Assembly (NCBI GenBank): GCA_020627535.1
Contig: JAHDGU010000002.1
Coordinates: 124,001-188,000 of the forward strand
Origin: Saprospiraceae bacterium
Lineage (GTDB): Bacteria > Bacteroidota > Bacteroidia > Chitinophagales > Saprospiraceae
Length of the DNA: 64,000 bases
Reading direction: 5' to 3'
A program made the translations under genes and the position numbers. Below, piece by piece: positions 7,594 to 16,978 of the stretch. Position 1 is the first letter of the stretch; every line of letters starts with the position of its first letter. The notes under the pieces are model-generated. The model searched no databases and had not been told where the DNA came from. It saw nothing but the letters and a program-made list of their open reading frames with translations.

Positions 7594-10410
7594 CTACTCT
7601 TGATAGAAATACAAATTGTCAAGATAAATATCCCCGTTACCTTCAAATTTGAATTGGAAAATCTTATTCAATTCTACTGGTGTAAAATCAGACAGAGGAA
7701 TATCCACCTGTAGCCAACCTGTCGTTGGCACATTTAAGGGTATGCCAATTTCTGTCGTGGGATTTTCACTGATGATAAAGGCTTCCAATAAGTTGCTATT
7801 ATTGGTCCAGACATCGATATGCAGGTGAGTCATGCTTGTCACATCTATCTGCCCTGCAAGCTCGGTTCCTTGATAGTTGAGTCCATCATACAACAAGGTA
7901 CTATTACCTACCACATCGATGATCGATGTCTGAGTAGATTGTCCCCAATCAGGATTAAAGTTGGTGCCTGCTACATCATCATATGCATCACTGAAGATCG
8001 ATATGACCTTAGCGGCATCTCTCGTGGGCGCAGGAGCTCCAGTCGTAGGCTCATCCCCACCGACGCCCTCGGCGTAGAAATATATATTATCCAAGTAGAC
8101 ATCTCCATTTCCTTCAAATTTGAACTGGAAGATCTTATTCAGCTCGACGGGCGAGAATTCCGTTAAGGCGATATCAACTTGTAACCAACCTGTAGTAGGC
8201 ATATTGATAGACTGAAAGGTCTCTGTGGTCGGATCTGCACTGATGAGGAATGCCATGAGATTGTCACTATTTCTACTCCATACATCAAAGTGCAGATGCG
8301 TCATAGACGTGACATCTATCTGACTGGCTAGTTCAGTTCCCTGATAATTCAATCCAGCATAGAGAAGCGTATTATTGCCAGCTACATCGATGATGGATGT
8401 CTGAGTGGCTTGTCCCCAATCTGGATTGAAGTTGGTACCTGCGACATCTGTGTAGGAATCACTGAAAATAGAAATCACACTACCCTCGTCTCTTGTAGGA
8501 TCAGGCGCACCGATCGTCGGTTCATCTCCTCCACTTCCTTCATTGTAGAAGTAGATATTATCTAAGTAGATATCACCAGCACCATCAAATTTTAGCTGGA
8601 ATATCTTGTTCAATTCGACTGGTGTAAAATCCGAGAGTGGAATATCGAGCTGAAGCCATCCTGCAGTTGGCACATTGACTGCAACTCCTTTTTCCATGGT
8701 AGGATCATTGCTGATTAAAAAGGTATTCAACGCAGAGCTATTGGCTGTCCATACATCTATGTGAAAATGTGTCATAGCACTCACATCGATAGGTGATGCA
8801 AGCTCGGTGCCTTGATAGTTGAGCCCTGCATATAGAAGGGTATTATTTCCAGCTACACTCAGCTCTGATACCTGTGTGGCTTGTCCCCAGTCAGGATTGA
8901 AATTGGTCCCAGGAACATTGCTATACGCGTCGCTGAAGATCGAAATCACTGATCCAGGGTCACGCGTCGGAGAAGGAGCAGCCATCTCAGGACTATCATT
9001 TCCAGATGTAGATCCAGTCCGATAGAAATAAACATTGTCGATCAGCACATTGGGCAGATCACCAGACAGCACCAGTTGTGCAAGATTTCTCCTTCCGGTC
9101 AATCCAGAAAAACTAGATAGTGGCACATCTATACTAAACCACTCTCCAGTTTGCAGAGTCGGAGCATTGAAAGTCATCTCGTGCTGTGTATCATCACCGC
9201 CATCAAAGCTGTTATCTGCACCAAAATCAATCAGTAAGACTCTAAATGCCGCTGCGGATGTAGGATCTGGAGTCCAGACATCCATATGGAAATGCGTCAT
9301 ACTTGAAATATCCTTGGTAGCTGAAGGCCACTCAATCCCGACGAAGTTGAGATTTTTATATCTGATGACATCATCTCCAGCAATCTGGATAAAAGACTCT
9401 TCGGCCGTAGAATAAAGCCATCGTGTATTCCAAGTGTCAACTTGCTCATCTTGATACACATTACTATAAAGAGAGAGCACGCTATCTGCGCTTCGCGTCG
9501 GAGAGGGTGCAGCACTGAGTGGTAATAAAGGAGCACCTGTCGAATTGATCGTCAGTGATCCTTTGGAGGCTTCTCCAGCAAGAGTGGCAGTGATCGTAGT
9601 ACTTCCACTGTCAATGACAGCAATGGCATTATTCTCTGTGATGGTAGCAATAGAGGCATCCGAAGAGGAAAATTCAAAATACCCTGGAGCCAAGCCCACT
9701 CTGAGATCTCTACCTGTCGGCAGATTAAATAATGAGTACAGCCCTGGAACATTGATCACATCACCTGTCTCTGCCGAGCGGGCATCATTCAGTCCATCAA
9801 CAATGCCAGATTCTTTTTGCACGACAGTGCCTGACTTCTCAAATTTCACCTCATCAATCCAAAAGGTATAGCCTTCTCCATTTTCTGGTCCTTCAGAGTA
9901 ATAGAACATTCCTTTTTCCTGAGTCAGGACTGCAGGATCCGGAATCGGTATGTAGTATTTCTGCCAATTGGTATTGACCGGCACATTATTAATCGTAGCG
10001 ACGTGCTTGAGCTCCCCGAGATCATTCCCAAAACCTACGACGTCCAAGTTGGCATTGCGCGTAGCACGTGCCCAAAAAGTCAAGACATCAAAACCTGAAA
10101 GATCTCTTCCGCCTTCCACAAAATATGCACCTCCTACATAGGCTCCAGCTGGATCACCTACGTCGGGCACTTCAAATCTCATCGAGGCAGTACCTGTATA
10201 GGTCACATCCTCGTCTACATTAAATCCAGTGACGACTGATCCCCCAAAGGCGGCATACTCCAATCCAGGACTAAACCCATCAATAAAAACCTCTGCTATA
10301 GAAGGGAAGGTAGCAGGCTCAAGCCCTTCAATATCTCTCTGGCATGCAGATAAACATAGCACAAGGGCTAAGCAAAAAAGACTGCACTTGTGAATAAATG
10401 TATTTTTCAT
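7594..10410 (-). CDS. Surface lipoprotein with Big_2-like domain and four tandem glycan-binding-like modules
   Basis: 938-aa lipoprotein (LSAC lipobox near residue 23) with no catalytic motif. An N-terminal galactose-binding-like beta-sandwich (about 35-195, ending FWIDEVKF) is followed by an Ig-like Big_2 domain (about 215-290, SSSDASIATITENNAIAVIDSGSTTITATL pattern). Then come four modules of about 150 aa. Each begins APxPTRDxxSVISIFSDAYxN, contains FNPDWGQ and NTLLYAGLNYQGTELA, and ends GDIYLDNIYFY. Modules 2-4 are close copies, while module 1 is longer and divergent. Such modules occur with beta-glucanases in marine Bacteroidota. I infer a role as a surface glycan-binding protein taking the place of SusE/F-type proteins. 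Ligand specificity is not shown by sequence. Confidence 0.8.
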   Translation of the reverse strand: MKNTFIHKCSLFCLALVLCLSACQRDIEGLEPATFPSIAEVFIDGFSPGLEYAAFGGSVVTGFNVDEDVTYTGTASMRFEVPDVGDPAGAYVGGAYFVEGGRDLSGFDVLTFWARATRNANLDVVGFGNDLGELKHVATINNVPVNTNWQKYYIPIPDPAVLTQEKGMFYYSEGPENGEGYTFWIDEVKFEKSGTVVQKESGIVDGLNDARSAETGDVINVPGLYSLFNLPTGRDLRVGLAPGYFEFSSSDASIATITENNAIAVIDSGSTTITATLAGEASKGSLTINSTGAPLLPLSAAPSPTRSADSVLSLYSNVYQDEQVDTWNTRWLYSTAEESFIQIAGDDVIRYKNLNFVGIEWPSATKDISSMTHFHMDVWTPDPTSAAAFRVLLIDFGADNSFDGGDDTQHEMTFNAPTLQTGEWFSIDVPLSSFSGLTGRRNLAQLVLSGDLPNVLIDNVYFYRTGSTSGNDSPEMAAPSPTRDPGSVISIFSDAYSNVPGTNFNPDWGQATQVSELSVAGNNTLLYAGLNYQGTELASPIDVSAMTHFHIDVWTANSSALNTFLISNDPTMEKGVAVNVPTAGWLQLDIPLSDFTPVELNKIFQLKFDGAGDIYLDNIYFYNEGSGGDEPTIGAPDPTRDEGSVISIFSDSYTDVAGTNFNPDWGQATQTSIIDVAGNNTLLYAGLNYQGTELASQIDVTSMTHLHFDVWSRNSDNLMAFLISADPTTETFQSINMPTTGWLQVDIALTEFSPVELNKIFQFKFEGNGDVYLDNIYFYAEGVGGDEPTTGAPAPTRDAAKVISIFSDAYDDVAGTNFNPDWGQSTQTSIIDVVGNSTLLYDGLNYQGTELAGQIDVTSMTHLHIDVWTNNSNLLEAFIISENPTTEIGIPLNVPTTGWLQVDIPLSDFTPVELNKIFQFKFEGNGDIYLDNLYFYQE
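7600..9515 (-). repeat. Tandem array of four PTRD/YLDNIYFY modules inside the lipoprotein gene
   Basis: Four in-frame direct repeats, starting on the coding strand near 9510, 8985, 8515 and 8040. The period is about 450-475 bp for the last three copies and about 520 bp for the first. The last three share long near-identical stretches at DNA level, so the array is a likely site of unequal recombination. Confidence 0.85.
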
Positions 10411-10431
10411 GGCTGTATTCTAGAGTTAAGA

Positions 10432-13400
10432 TTATTTACCTATTGCTACTTGTAGATATGTACGGAATTCCCACTCGCGACCAAAATCAAAATTTGGCGC
10501 AAGCGGATCACAAATAAGCTCGCCACGGGCGTCTGGTGTACGTATCGGACAATATCGAGGAGAAAACTGATCGAGCGATCTCCAAGTATACCTCACACCC
10601 AATCGCGTATTGGGCAATTCAAACCACTTTGGCTTACCTACGCCAATAGACAGATCGGCCATCACTTGAAGAGGGTAAGTCAAGTTGAAATCTCTGTGAT
10701 AATCAAATGGGCCCCAATCATCTACCTTGAGATGTGAAGCGAACTTGAGATTTTTATAGATCATCCGGACGTCGCCGCCATATCGCTGGATCAGTCTGGC
10801 ATCACTACCATTTGCTTGGGCATCGCCTCCGTAAATGTTGGCCACAAATCCAAAGTCAGGATTGATCTTGGAGACAATGCGCGCATGCACCTCCCAGAGA
10901 TCTTCAGCCGGTGCAGAACCTGGAAACGCGAATAAGGTACGACCGTCACCGAAGATCCCAATATGTGCGTCTTGTACCGTAGGTAGATGTCGAAAGACAA
11001 AACCAAGACTCATGGCGAACTTGGCATCCTCTGCACGATCGTTGTCCCACTCGTACATCCATGTACCCGGTGTCGGATCGTATGTGATGAGTAGCTCTCC
11101 TGCAACAGTTTCTCGATTGGCCCTTACGGCAAATGGATCATCCAGAATATTCCGAGGTCTTCCAGCACCTTCTACATCGGGACCGACTGGACCGACAATC
11201 GGCTTCTGCCAAAGGAAGTTGGGAGCGATCTGAAACTTTCCTATCGTATAGGTAAATCCGGAAAGCACATTGTACTGATTTCCGCTTCCGCTATCCTTCA
11301 ATCTCCATCCTGTAAATGTGCGGGTCAAATCAGCACCGCCGTTGGCCACGAGACCTTGTGCGGCTGCTTGGCCATACCAGTTGAATGGGCCTGACTGGAA
11401 AGTGAGCTTCACTTTACCACCCCAAGTATCAGTATTTTCCACCTCTGCTTGATAGGCAGTCTTGTCGGTGGGATCGTCTTCATTCATCATCTGAAATCCA
11501 CGACCTACGAGTGGCTGTCCACCCCAGATACCACCGAGCTCTATGCCGAGTTTGCCTATCTCTTTTTCAAGGTGGATCGTTGCTCTGCGCGTCTGTGGCA
11601 CGGGCACTGCAAAGGAACTCACTGCGGGTCCTTGCCCATCAAGATCTTCGTGGAAGATAGCCGTCACACCGACACCCTTGATCTCGCGATGATACTTCAA
11701 TAAGATGGCCGGGTTGGCTCCCCACCACAGCTGTGGACCAAAAGCCATCTTCAATCCCTTCAAAGATTTTTTTCCTTCTACCTCAATTCCCAATGGGGCC
11801 TCGCCATTGTAGATATCAATATTGGGACCGTAATTGGCTTCTGGATAGAGACCAAAAAAGTCGCCCTCATATCCCCAATGATAGTGACCTGTCCTGTAAA
11901 AGCCTGTCAGGTCAAACCACTTGTGATTCCAGGATATATCGGCTTGGTAGACCCGCAGTCTTTCATTGGAGGTGATGGCTTCTTGACCATTCGGTCCATT
12001 GACTATGAATGGTCTCGCTCTATTTTCATAAAATATTTCATTGATAGGATTTTCAGCAACATTACCGACCGCATTGAATGATACATTGGCTCTTACATTG
12101 GAACTAGGCTTCGCCTCCACACCAAAATAAAAAGATTGCATGTGATCAAATCCTAGTTCATCAGGATAGCTCCGTGCATTGGGTACAGGCGAAACTGGTG
12201 TTTCGATGAGATGACCACCGGTATTAAAGGTCGTGAGCTCAGCCCTTACGCCACTGATACTTATGAGCTTTCCTTGTTGTCCATTCATCCTCGCTGCGTC
12301 ACCACGTGCCTTGAGCACCGCGTCCATCAGGTTGATCTGATCGAAATGCGCTTCGACTGTGGCTGGTGTAGTCCCAGCCATGTACGGTTTGAAACTATGA
12401 GCTTCTTTGAGAGAATAATAAGACGCTCTGGGATAAAGTGTGTAAAGCCCACGGAAATTGGTTGGCCCTTTAGCGCAGACGCCAAACCACTCCTCATTCA
12501 TATTATTTTCTCCTGGCGCAAGATCTCTTGGATATCCTCCATTACTCCAAGAAGCATTATTATCATGGACATCCAGATTTTTGGTCTGACCATATTTCCA
12601 CCAACCATCGCTAAACTGAAAGGTGAAGCCTCCAATAGAATTTCCAGCCAGGCCTAGACCTGCAGCATTGGCATATATTTCTTTCCAATTACCTGTCATA
12701 TAATATGCCTGAGAGTACTGATCTTCTTGCTGGTCGATGGCATTGAAGGCATCAGCGCCAAACTCCGTGAATAGAATTGGCTTATTAAACTCATCTTTCA
12801 CACGCTGAAAGGCATCTCCAAAAGAAACTCCGCGATACATATTTGTCCCATAGATGTCGACATCCTTACACTCCTCTACGATGAGCTCCATAAAAAGCAA
12901 ATCACCATTGCACATAGCCACAGGTCGTGAATTGTCGATAGCCTTCATGGCTACAGCCGCCTCATTGAAGACCTTGTACATCGCCTTTGCTCTGATCGTT
13001 GATTTTCTATCCTCGATGGGGATATCTTCTGTCTCGGCTCCACCCCAGAAGAGTCCGTAATTGTTTTCATTCCCCAACAAGTACATCAATAGTCCTGGCG
13101 TGCCTTCATACTCAGTAGCAAGGGTCGACACCTCGGATAAGAGTAGTTTTCTGACCTTCGGATCAGAATATTCTGTATTGGCCATCCATACACCTTCCAC
13201 CGTCAGTCCATATCTACCAAAGGAGTGATTGAGCATGGTGTAGATGCCATAATTCTCGTAGATATATGTGATCCATTTGGCGGGAACGCCTGTATACATA
13301 CGCACGGCATTGACACCCATATTCTTGAGCAGCGCCATCTCCTCGTCAAGCGCTGATTGAATGATATCATCAGGCTGATTCCACAGGCTGTAAGTATAGT

Positions 13401-13569
13401 TGGTACCAATCGGGAAGTAATCCCAGTTCATACCATTGATCATCAATGGCTGACCGTCGACTAGTAGTCTCATGCCATCGTCGCTGTAGTCCACCTTGAC
13501 AGTTTTCTGAGCTACGACCCCAGAGATTCCGAGCAGCAGCAAGACTAGTAATAATGAGGTTTTTTTCAT
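10432..13569 (-). CDS. Clan GH-A (GH2/GH5-like) glycosidase domain fused to a predicted outer-membrane beta-barrel
   Basis: 1045-aa exported protein (signal peptide 1-20). Residues about 24-400 form a TIM-barrel hydrolase like the catalytic domain of GH2/GH5 enzymes: NGMNWDYFP near 45, GVNAVRMYTG, YLLGNENN with candidate acid/base Glu168, and ILFTEFGADAF with candidate nucleophile Glu269. From about residue 430 to the end the protein has no enzyme motifs. Instead it shows alternating amphipathic strands rich in Tyr, Trp and Phe (WFDLTGFYRTGHYHWGYEGDF type) with charged turns and finishes REWEFRTYLQVAIGK, as in porin-like outer-membrane barrels. I infer a surface enzyme carried on its own barrel, perhaps also a glucan pore. 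It is separated from the preceding gene by 205 bp containing a hairpin. Barrel assignment is by eye. Confidence 0.75.
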   Translation of the reverse strand: MKKTSLLLVLLLLGISGVVAQKTVKVDYSDDGMRLLVDGQPLMINGMNWDYFPIGTNYTYSLWNQPDDIIQSALDEEMALLKNMGVNAVRMYTGVPAKWITYIYENYGIYTMLNHSFGRYGLTVEGVWMANTEYSDPKVRKLLLSEVSTLATEYEGTPGLLMYLLGNENNYGLFWGGAETEDIPIEDRKSTIRAKAMYKVFNEAAVAMKAIDNSRPVAMCNGDLLFMELIVEECKDVDIYGTNMYRGVSFGDAFQRVKDEFNKPILFTEFGADAFNAIDQQEDQYSQAYYMTGNWKEIYANAAGLGLAGNSIGGFTFQFSDGWWKYGQTKNLDVHDNNASWSNGGYPRDLAPGENNMNEEWFGVCAKGPTNFRGLYTLYPRASYYSLKEAHSFKPYMAGTTPATVEAHFDQINLMDAVLKARGDAARMNGQQGKLISISGVRAELTTFNTGGHLIETPVSPVPNARSYPDELGFDHMQSFYFGVEAKPSSNVRANVSFNAVGNVAENPINEIFYENRARPFIVNGPNGQEAITSNERLRVYQADISWNHKWFDLTGFYRTGHYHWGYEGDFFGLYPEANYGPNIDIYNGEAPLGIEVEGKKSLKGLKMAFGPQLWWGANPAILLKYHREIKGVGVTAIFHEDLDGQGPAVSSFAVPVPQTRRATIHLEKEIGKLGIELGGIWGGQPLVGRGFQMMNEDDPTDKTAYQAEVENTDTWGGKVKLTFQSGPFNWYGQAAAQGLVANGGADLTRTFTGWRLKDSGSGNQYNVLSGFTYTIGKFQIAPNFLWQKPIVGPVGPDVEGAGRPRNILDDPFAVRANRETVAGELLITYDPTPGTWMYEWDNDRAEDAKFAMSLGFVFRHLPTVQDAHIGIFGDGRTLFAFPGSAPAEDLWEVHARIVSKINPDFGFVANIYGGDAQANGSDARLIQRYGGDVRMIYKNLKFASHLKVDDWGPFDYHRDFNLTYPLQVMADLSIGVGKPKWFELPNTRLGVRYTWRSLDQFSPRYCPIRTPDARGELICDPLAPNFDFGREWEFRTYLQVAIGK

Positions 13570-13710
13570 GACTAGGTATTATTGGTCAAGAGTGACCAAG
13601 TTTGATTTCAACGAGTTATATCATGCTTTCTTCATACTCGAGGTACGCCCACGACTTGATACATGATCTTATACTTCTTCCAGTCCTTGTCATTGCGACA
13701 ATGGCGAAAG

Positions 13711-13759
13711 GAAAAAAGACCAGAGAAAAAACGAGCTTGTCTCCTCATTTTTTCTCTGG
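13711..13759 (-). terminator. Intra-operon intrinsic terminator/attenuator
   Basis: A perfect 12-bp inverted repeat (CCAGAGAAAAAA at 13720-13731 against 13748-13759) with a 16-nt loop is followed on the minus strand by a TCTTTTTTC tract. It lies 16 bp after the stop of the five-module protein and 140 bp before the barrel-fusion gene, so it probably lowers expression of the enzymes relative to the first gene. Confidence 0.6.
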
Positions 13760-13774
13760 ATTGTGTGTTTTGTT

Positions 13775-16693
13775 TTACCGCAGTACAGTCACTTTCTTAA
13801 TCGTGACGCCTGTGGTAGATTGGATACGCAGGATATATTGACCAGCATCTAGACCATCAAACTGCACATCTCCTGTGATTTGTGATCTTTCAAGGCTAGC
13901 AACAGGCTTTGCAGCAGAATCAAATAGATCCAATCGGATAATTTCTGCAGTCTCGTCCTTGCTCAATAGCGTGAAGCGACCATCATTGGGATTAGGAGCC
14001 AGTGTCCACTGATCACTGCTGACCAAGTTATCAGTAGAGATCGTACCATCTCCAAAGAGAACATCATCCCAGTAGTAAGTCTTCTCACCAGCGTCGGCAC
14101 CAGTCGTACCAAAGTTGAAGAAGATCGCTACCTTATCATAAGTGTTTGCAATGTTCAATGGAGCTGTGCCGTCTACCTCCATCGAGAAATCAAAAACCAA
14201 AGTCTCCCATTCTCCTGCAGTAGTCGTACGAGCTTCAGTCTCTACGCTTATTGTAGGATCTACAGCATTCTCTACTTTCAATCTGACAGGAATATCTGCA
14301 TCAGGAGACCATACTCTGACGGTCATCTTGGTGTCTTCCATCGTAAATGGAATTGCTGAGGCAAGTCCTGCCCCACCGGCCACGGTTCCAGCCCATAGTT
14401 CGGCACCATCAGTCTTGATAGACTGTACCACAAGATTAGTCTCATCTTCTGGATCTACGATGATCATGGATGCATTGCCTCCAAAGTCTGCAAGATTGTA
14501 ATCAACGGTCGCAGTGTCTTCGAATGTGATCGGAAGTGCAGGCATTTCTTTGTTGCCAGTACCACCACCCTCTACAAACTGCACATCATCCCAGTAGTAA
14601 GTCTTCTCACCTGCATCAGCTCCAGTTGTACCAAAGTTGAAGAAGATCGCTACTTTGTCATAGACATTATCAAGATTGAGTGCCGCGGTACCTGGAGCTT
14701 CATCAGCAAAGTTGAACTCAAGAACTTCCCAGGCGCCAGCAGTAGTGGTACGCGCTTCTGTCTCTACACTGATGGTAGGATCTACATTATTCTCTACTTT
14801 GAGTCTCACTGGAATATCTGCGTCTGGCGACCATACTCTTACGCTCATCTTGGTATCGTCCATCGTGAACGGCACAGGCGATGCTAGTCCTGCTCCACCT
14901 GCCACGGTACCAGCCCATAGCTCAGCCACGTCGGTCTTGACGGACTGCACCACGAGGTTAGTCGCATCTTCTGGATCGGCGATGATCATAGAGGCGTTTC
15001 CGCCAAAATCAGCGAGGTTGTAATCTACTCCTGCTGTATCCTCAAAAGTGATCGGAAGGGCTGGAAGATCTTTTGCACCAGTGTCACCTTCTACAAACTG
15101 GACATCATCCCAGAAATAAGTCTTCTCACCTGCATCAGCACCGGTCGTACCAAAGTTGAAAAAGATTGACGCCTTGTCATATGTGTTGGCGATGTTGAGA
15201 GCAGCTGTCCCTTCTACTTCATTGCTGAAGTCAAACTCCAATGTTTCCCAAGCAGCAGCTGCAGTGGTCATAGCCTCTGTCTCTACGCTGATCGTAGGGT
15301 CAGTAGCATCCTCTACTTTCAGTCTCACAGGTATACCTGCATCTGGTGACCATACTCTGACGCTCATCTTGGTATCATCCATCGTGAATGGAACTGGCGA
15401 TGCTAGTCCTTCACCACCGGCCGTGGTTCCGGCCCATAGCTCTGCAGTCTCAGTCTTGATGCTCTGCACTACAGTATTTGAAGCATCTTCTGGATCAGTG
15501 ATGATCATCGAGGCGTTTCCGCCAAAATCAACAAGCGCATAATCCACGCCTGCTGTGTCTTCAAATGTGATAGGTAGATCTACCTGAGCTTTCTCTCCAC
15601 CATTTCCACCACCTTCTACAAACTGTACATCGTCCCAGTAGTAGGTCTTTTCACCTGCATCTGCTCCGGTAGTCCCAAAGTTGAAGAAGATTGATGCCTT
15701 GTCATATGTATTGGCAATGTTGAGCGCAGCTGTTCCTGGCGCCTCATTATTAAAGTCAAACTCGAGTGTTTCCCAAGCTGCTGCTGTAGTGGTCATAGCC
15801 TCTGTTTCCACGCTGATGGTTGGATCTGTGGCATCTTCTACTTTCAGTCTCACAGGAATACCTGCATCTGGTGACCATACTCGGACGCTCATCTTGGTAT
15901 CTTCCATCGTGAATGGTACAGCTGATGCTAGCCCTTCACCACCCGCAGTGGTTCCTGCCCATAGCTCTGCCACATCAGTCTTCGTGCTCTGCACTACAGT
16001 ATTTGAAGCATCCTCTGGATCAGTGATGATCATAGAGGCGTTTCCGCCAAAATCAACGAGCGCATAATCCACGCCTGCTGTGTCTTCAAATGTGATAGGC
16101 AGATCAACTTGAGATTTTTCTCCACCATTTCCACCGCCCTCGACGAAGGACACGTCATCCCAGTAGTAGGTCTTTTCTCCGGCCTCTGCACCAGTGGTAC
16201 CAAAGTTGAAGAAGATCGCGACCTTGTCATAGACATTGTCAAGGTTGAGGGCTGCTGTACCGGGAGCTTCATTGGAAAAATCAAACTCCAATGTCTCCCA
16301 AGCGCCAGCTGAGCTTGTCGTCGCTTCGGTCTCTACGCTGACCGTAGGATCAAAGTTGTTTTCGACCTTGAGTCGTACTGGAATACCTGCATCTGGTGAC
16401 CAGACACGGACACTCATCTTGGTGTCATCCGTCGTGAAGGGTACTGGCGCTGTGAGTCCAGCTCCGCCAGCTACTGTGCCAGCCCAGAGCTCAGCAACAT
16501 CAGTCTTGATGGATTGGACAACCAGATTGTTGGCGTCTTCTGGATCAGCGATGATCATGGAGGCATTGCCACCAAAATCCGCTAGATCATAGTTGATCAT
16601 CGCAGTATCTTCGAAGGTGATCGGTAGGCTGACCTGCGCCATTGAGGTCAGAACAAAAAATGCCGAAAGGCAAAGCGTAATACTTAGTCTCAT
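13775..16693 (-). CDS. T9SS-secreted protein with five tandem glycan-binding-like modules
   Basis: 972-aa secreted protein with signal peptide (cleavage after SMAQ, about residue 20). It has five modules of about 175 aa, each beginning LPITFEDTA and continuing YxLxDFGGNASMIIxDPEDA, VVQSxKT, AELWAGT, KMSVRVWSPDAxIPVRLKVE, and ending FFNFGTTGAxAGEKTYYWDDVxF. Glycine-rich linkers (EGGGNGGEK) join modules 1-3. The last 85 residues (WTLAPNPNDGRFTLL to IKKVTVLR) are a type A T9SS sorting domain. There is no catalytic signature, so it is likely a surface or released beta-glucan-binding protein. It is first in the operon and directly behind the promoter-like boxes, consistent with the highest expression of the group. 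The ligand is inferred from context. Confidence 0.82.
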   Translation of the reverse strand: MRLSITLCLSAFFVLTSMAQVSLPITFEDTAMINYDLADFGGNASMIIADPEDANNLVVQSIKTDVAELWAGTVAGGAGLTAPVPFTTDDTKMSVRVWSPDAGIPVRLKVENNFDPTVSVETEATTSSAGAWETLEFDFSNEAPGTAALNLDNVYDKVAIFFNFGTTGAEAGEKTYYWDDVSFVEGGGNGGEKSQVDLPITFEDTAGVDYALVDFGGNASMIITDPEDASNTVVQSTKTDVAELWAGTTAGGEGLASAVPFTMEDTKMSVRVWSPDAGIPVRLKVEDATDPTISVETEAMTTTAAAWETLEFDFNNEAPGTAALNIANTYDKASIFFNFGTTGADAGEKTYYWDDVQFVEGGGNGGEKAQVDLPITFEDTAGVDYALVDFGGNASMIITDPEDASNTVVQSIKTETAELWAGTTAGGEGLASPVPFTMDDTKMSVRVWSPDAGIPVRLKVEDATDPTISVETEAMTTAAAAWETLEFDFSNEVEGTAALNIANTYDKASIFFNFGTTGADAGEKTYFWDDVQFVEGDTGAKDLPALPITFEDTAGVDYNLADFGGNASMIIADPEDATNLVVQSVKTDVAELWAGTVAGGAGLASPVPFTMDDTKMSVRVWSPDADIPVRLKVENNVDPTISVETEARTTTAGAWEVLEFNFADEAPGTAALNLDNVYDKVAIFFNFGTTGADAGEKTYYWDDVQFVEGGGTGNKEMPALPITFEDTATVDYNLADFGGNASMIIVDPEDETNLVVQSIKTDGAELWAGTVAGGAGLASAIPFTMEDTKMTVRVWSPDADIPVRLKVENAVDPTISVETEARTTTAGEWETLVFDFSMEVDGTAPLNIANTYDKVAIFFNFGTTGADAGEKTYYWDDVLFGDGTISTDNLVSSDQWTLAPNPNDGRFTLLSKDETAEIIRLDLFDSAAKPVASLERSQITGDVQFDGLDAGQYILRIQSTTGVTIKKVTVLR
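14050..16640 (-). repeat. Five in-frame 525-bp direct repeats
   Basis: Repeat units begin on the coding strand near 16640, 16110, 15585, 15060 and 14535. Long stretches are identical between units, for example the segments coding for DTKMSVRVWSPDA and EKTYYWDD, indicating recent internal duplication or gene conversion. Confidence 0.9.
16661..16672 (+). repeat. GAAA-loop mini-hairpin (TGCC/GGCA)
   Basis: TGCCGAAAGGCA, antisense within the signal-peptide codons of the five-module protein. It is preceded by an A run rather than a T run. Confidence 0.45.
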
Positions 16694-16755
16694 AGTAAGT
16701 GGTTCAGTTTGACACTAAGGTACTGCGCAATCGGGAAAAAACAAGGTAATTTTTC

Positions 16756-16784
16756 CAAATATAATTTGGCTTATGTGCTACAAA
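16756..16784 (-). promoter_or_regulatory. Candidate Bacteroidota promoter of the glucan operon
   Basis: Minus-strand TATATTTG (16756-16763) matches the TAnnTTTG -7 box, with a TTTG (16781-16784) 17 bases upstream. It lies 63 bp before the first operon gene, in an AT-rich divergent intergenic region. Spacing is two bases shorter than the usual consensus. Confidence 0.45.
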
Positions 16785-16978
16785 TTACTTTTTTAGATTT
16801 TTTATACTGTATTTTTATACTTATTTATATTTTATTCTGCTATATTATTTTTTTCGTTATTTTATTTTTCAACTTTAACATTTTTGCCTCAGGCTTATGA
16901 TGCTGCAACGCGCGACTATCACAAAAAGAGGCCTCGAGCTTAGTACTTTCACCTATATCAATGGGTATACTGATCTCC

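Noticed and set aside
10432-13569. SusC-like TonB receptor in the glucan operon
   Set aside because: There is no plug domain or carboxypeptidase-regulatory-like N-terminal domain; the N-terminal half is a glycosidase fold.
13701-13714. GGCGAAAGGA as another mini-hairpin copy
   Set aside because: Only one stem base pair can form, and the site is better explained as flank of the terminator.
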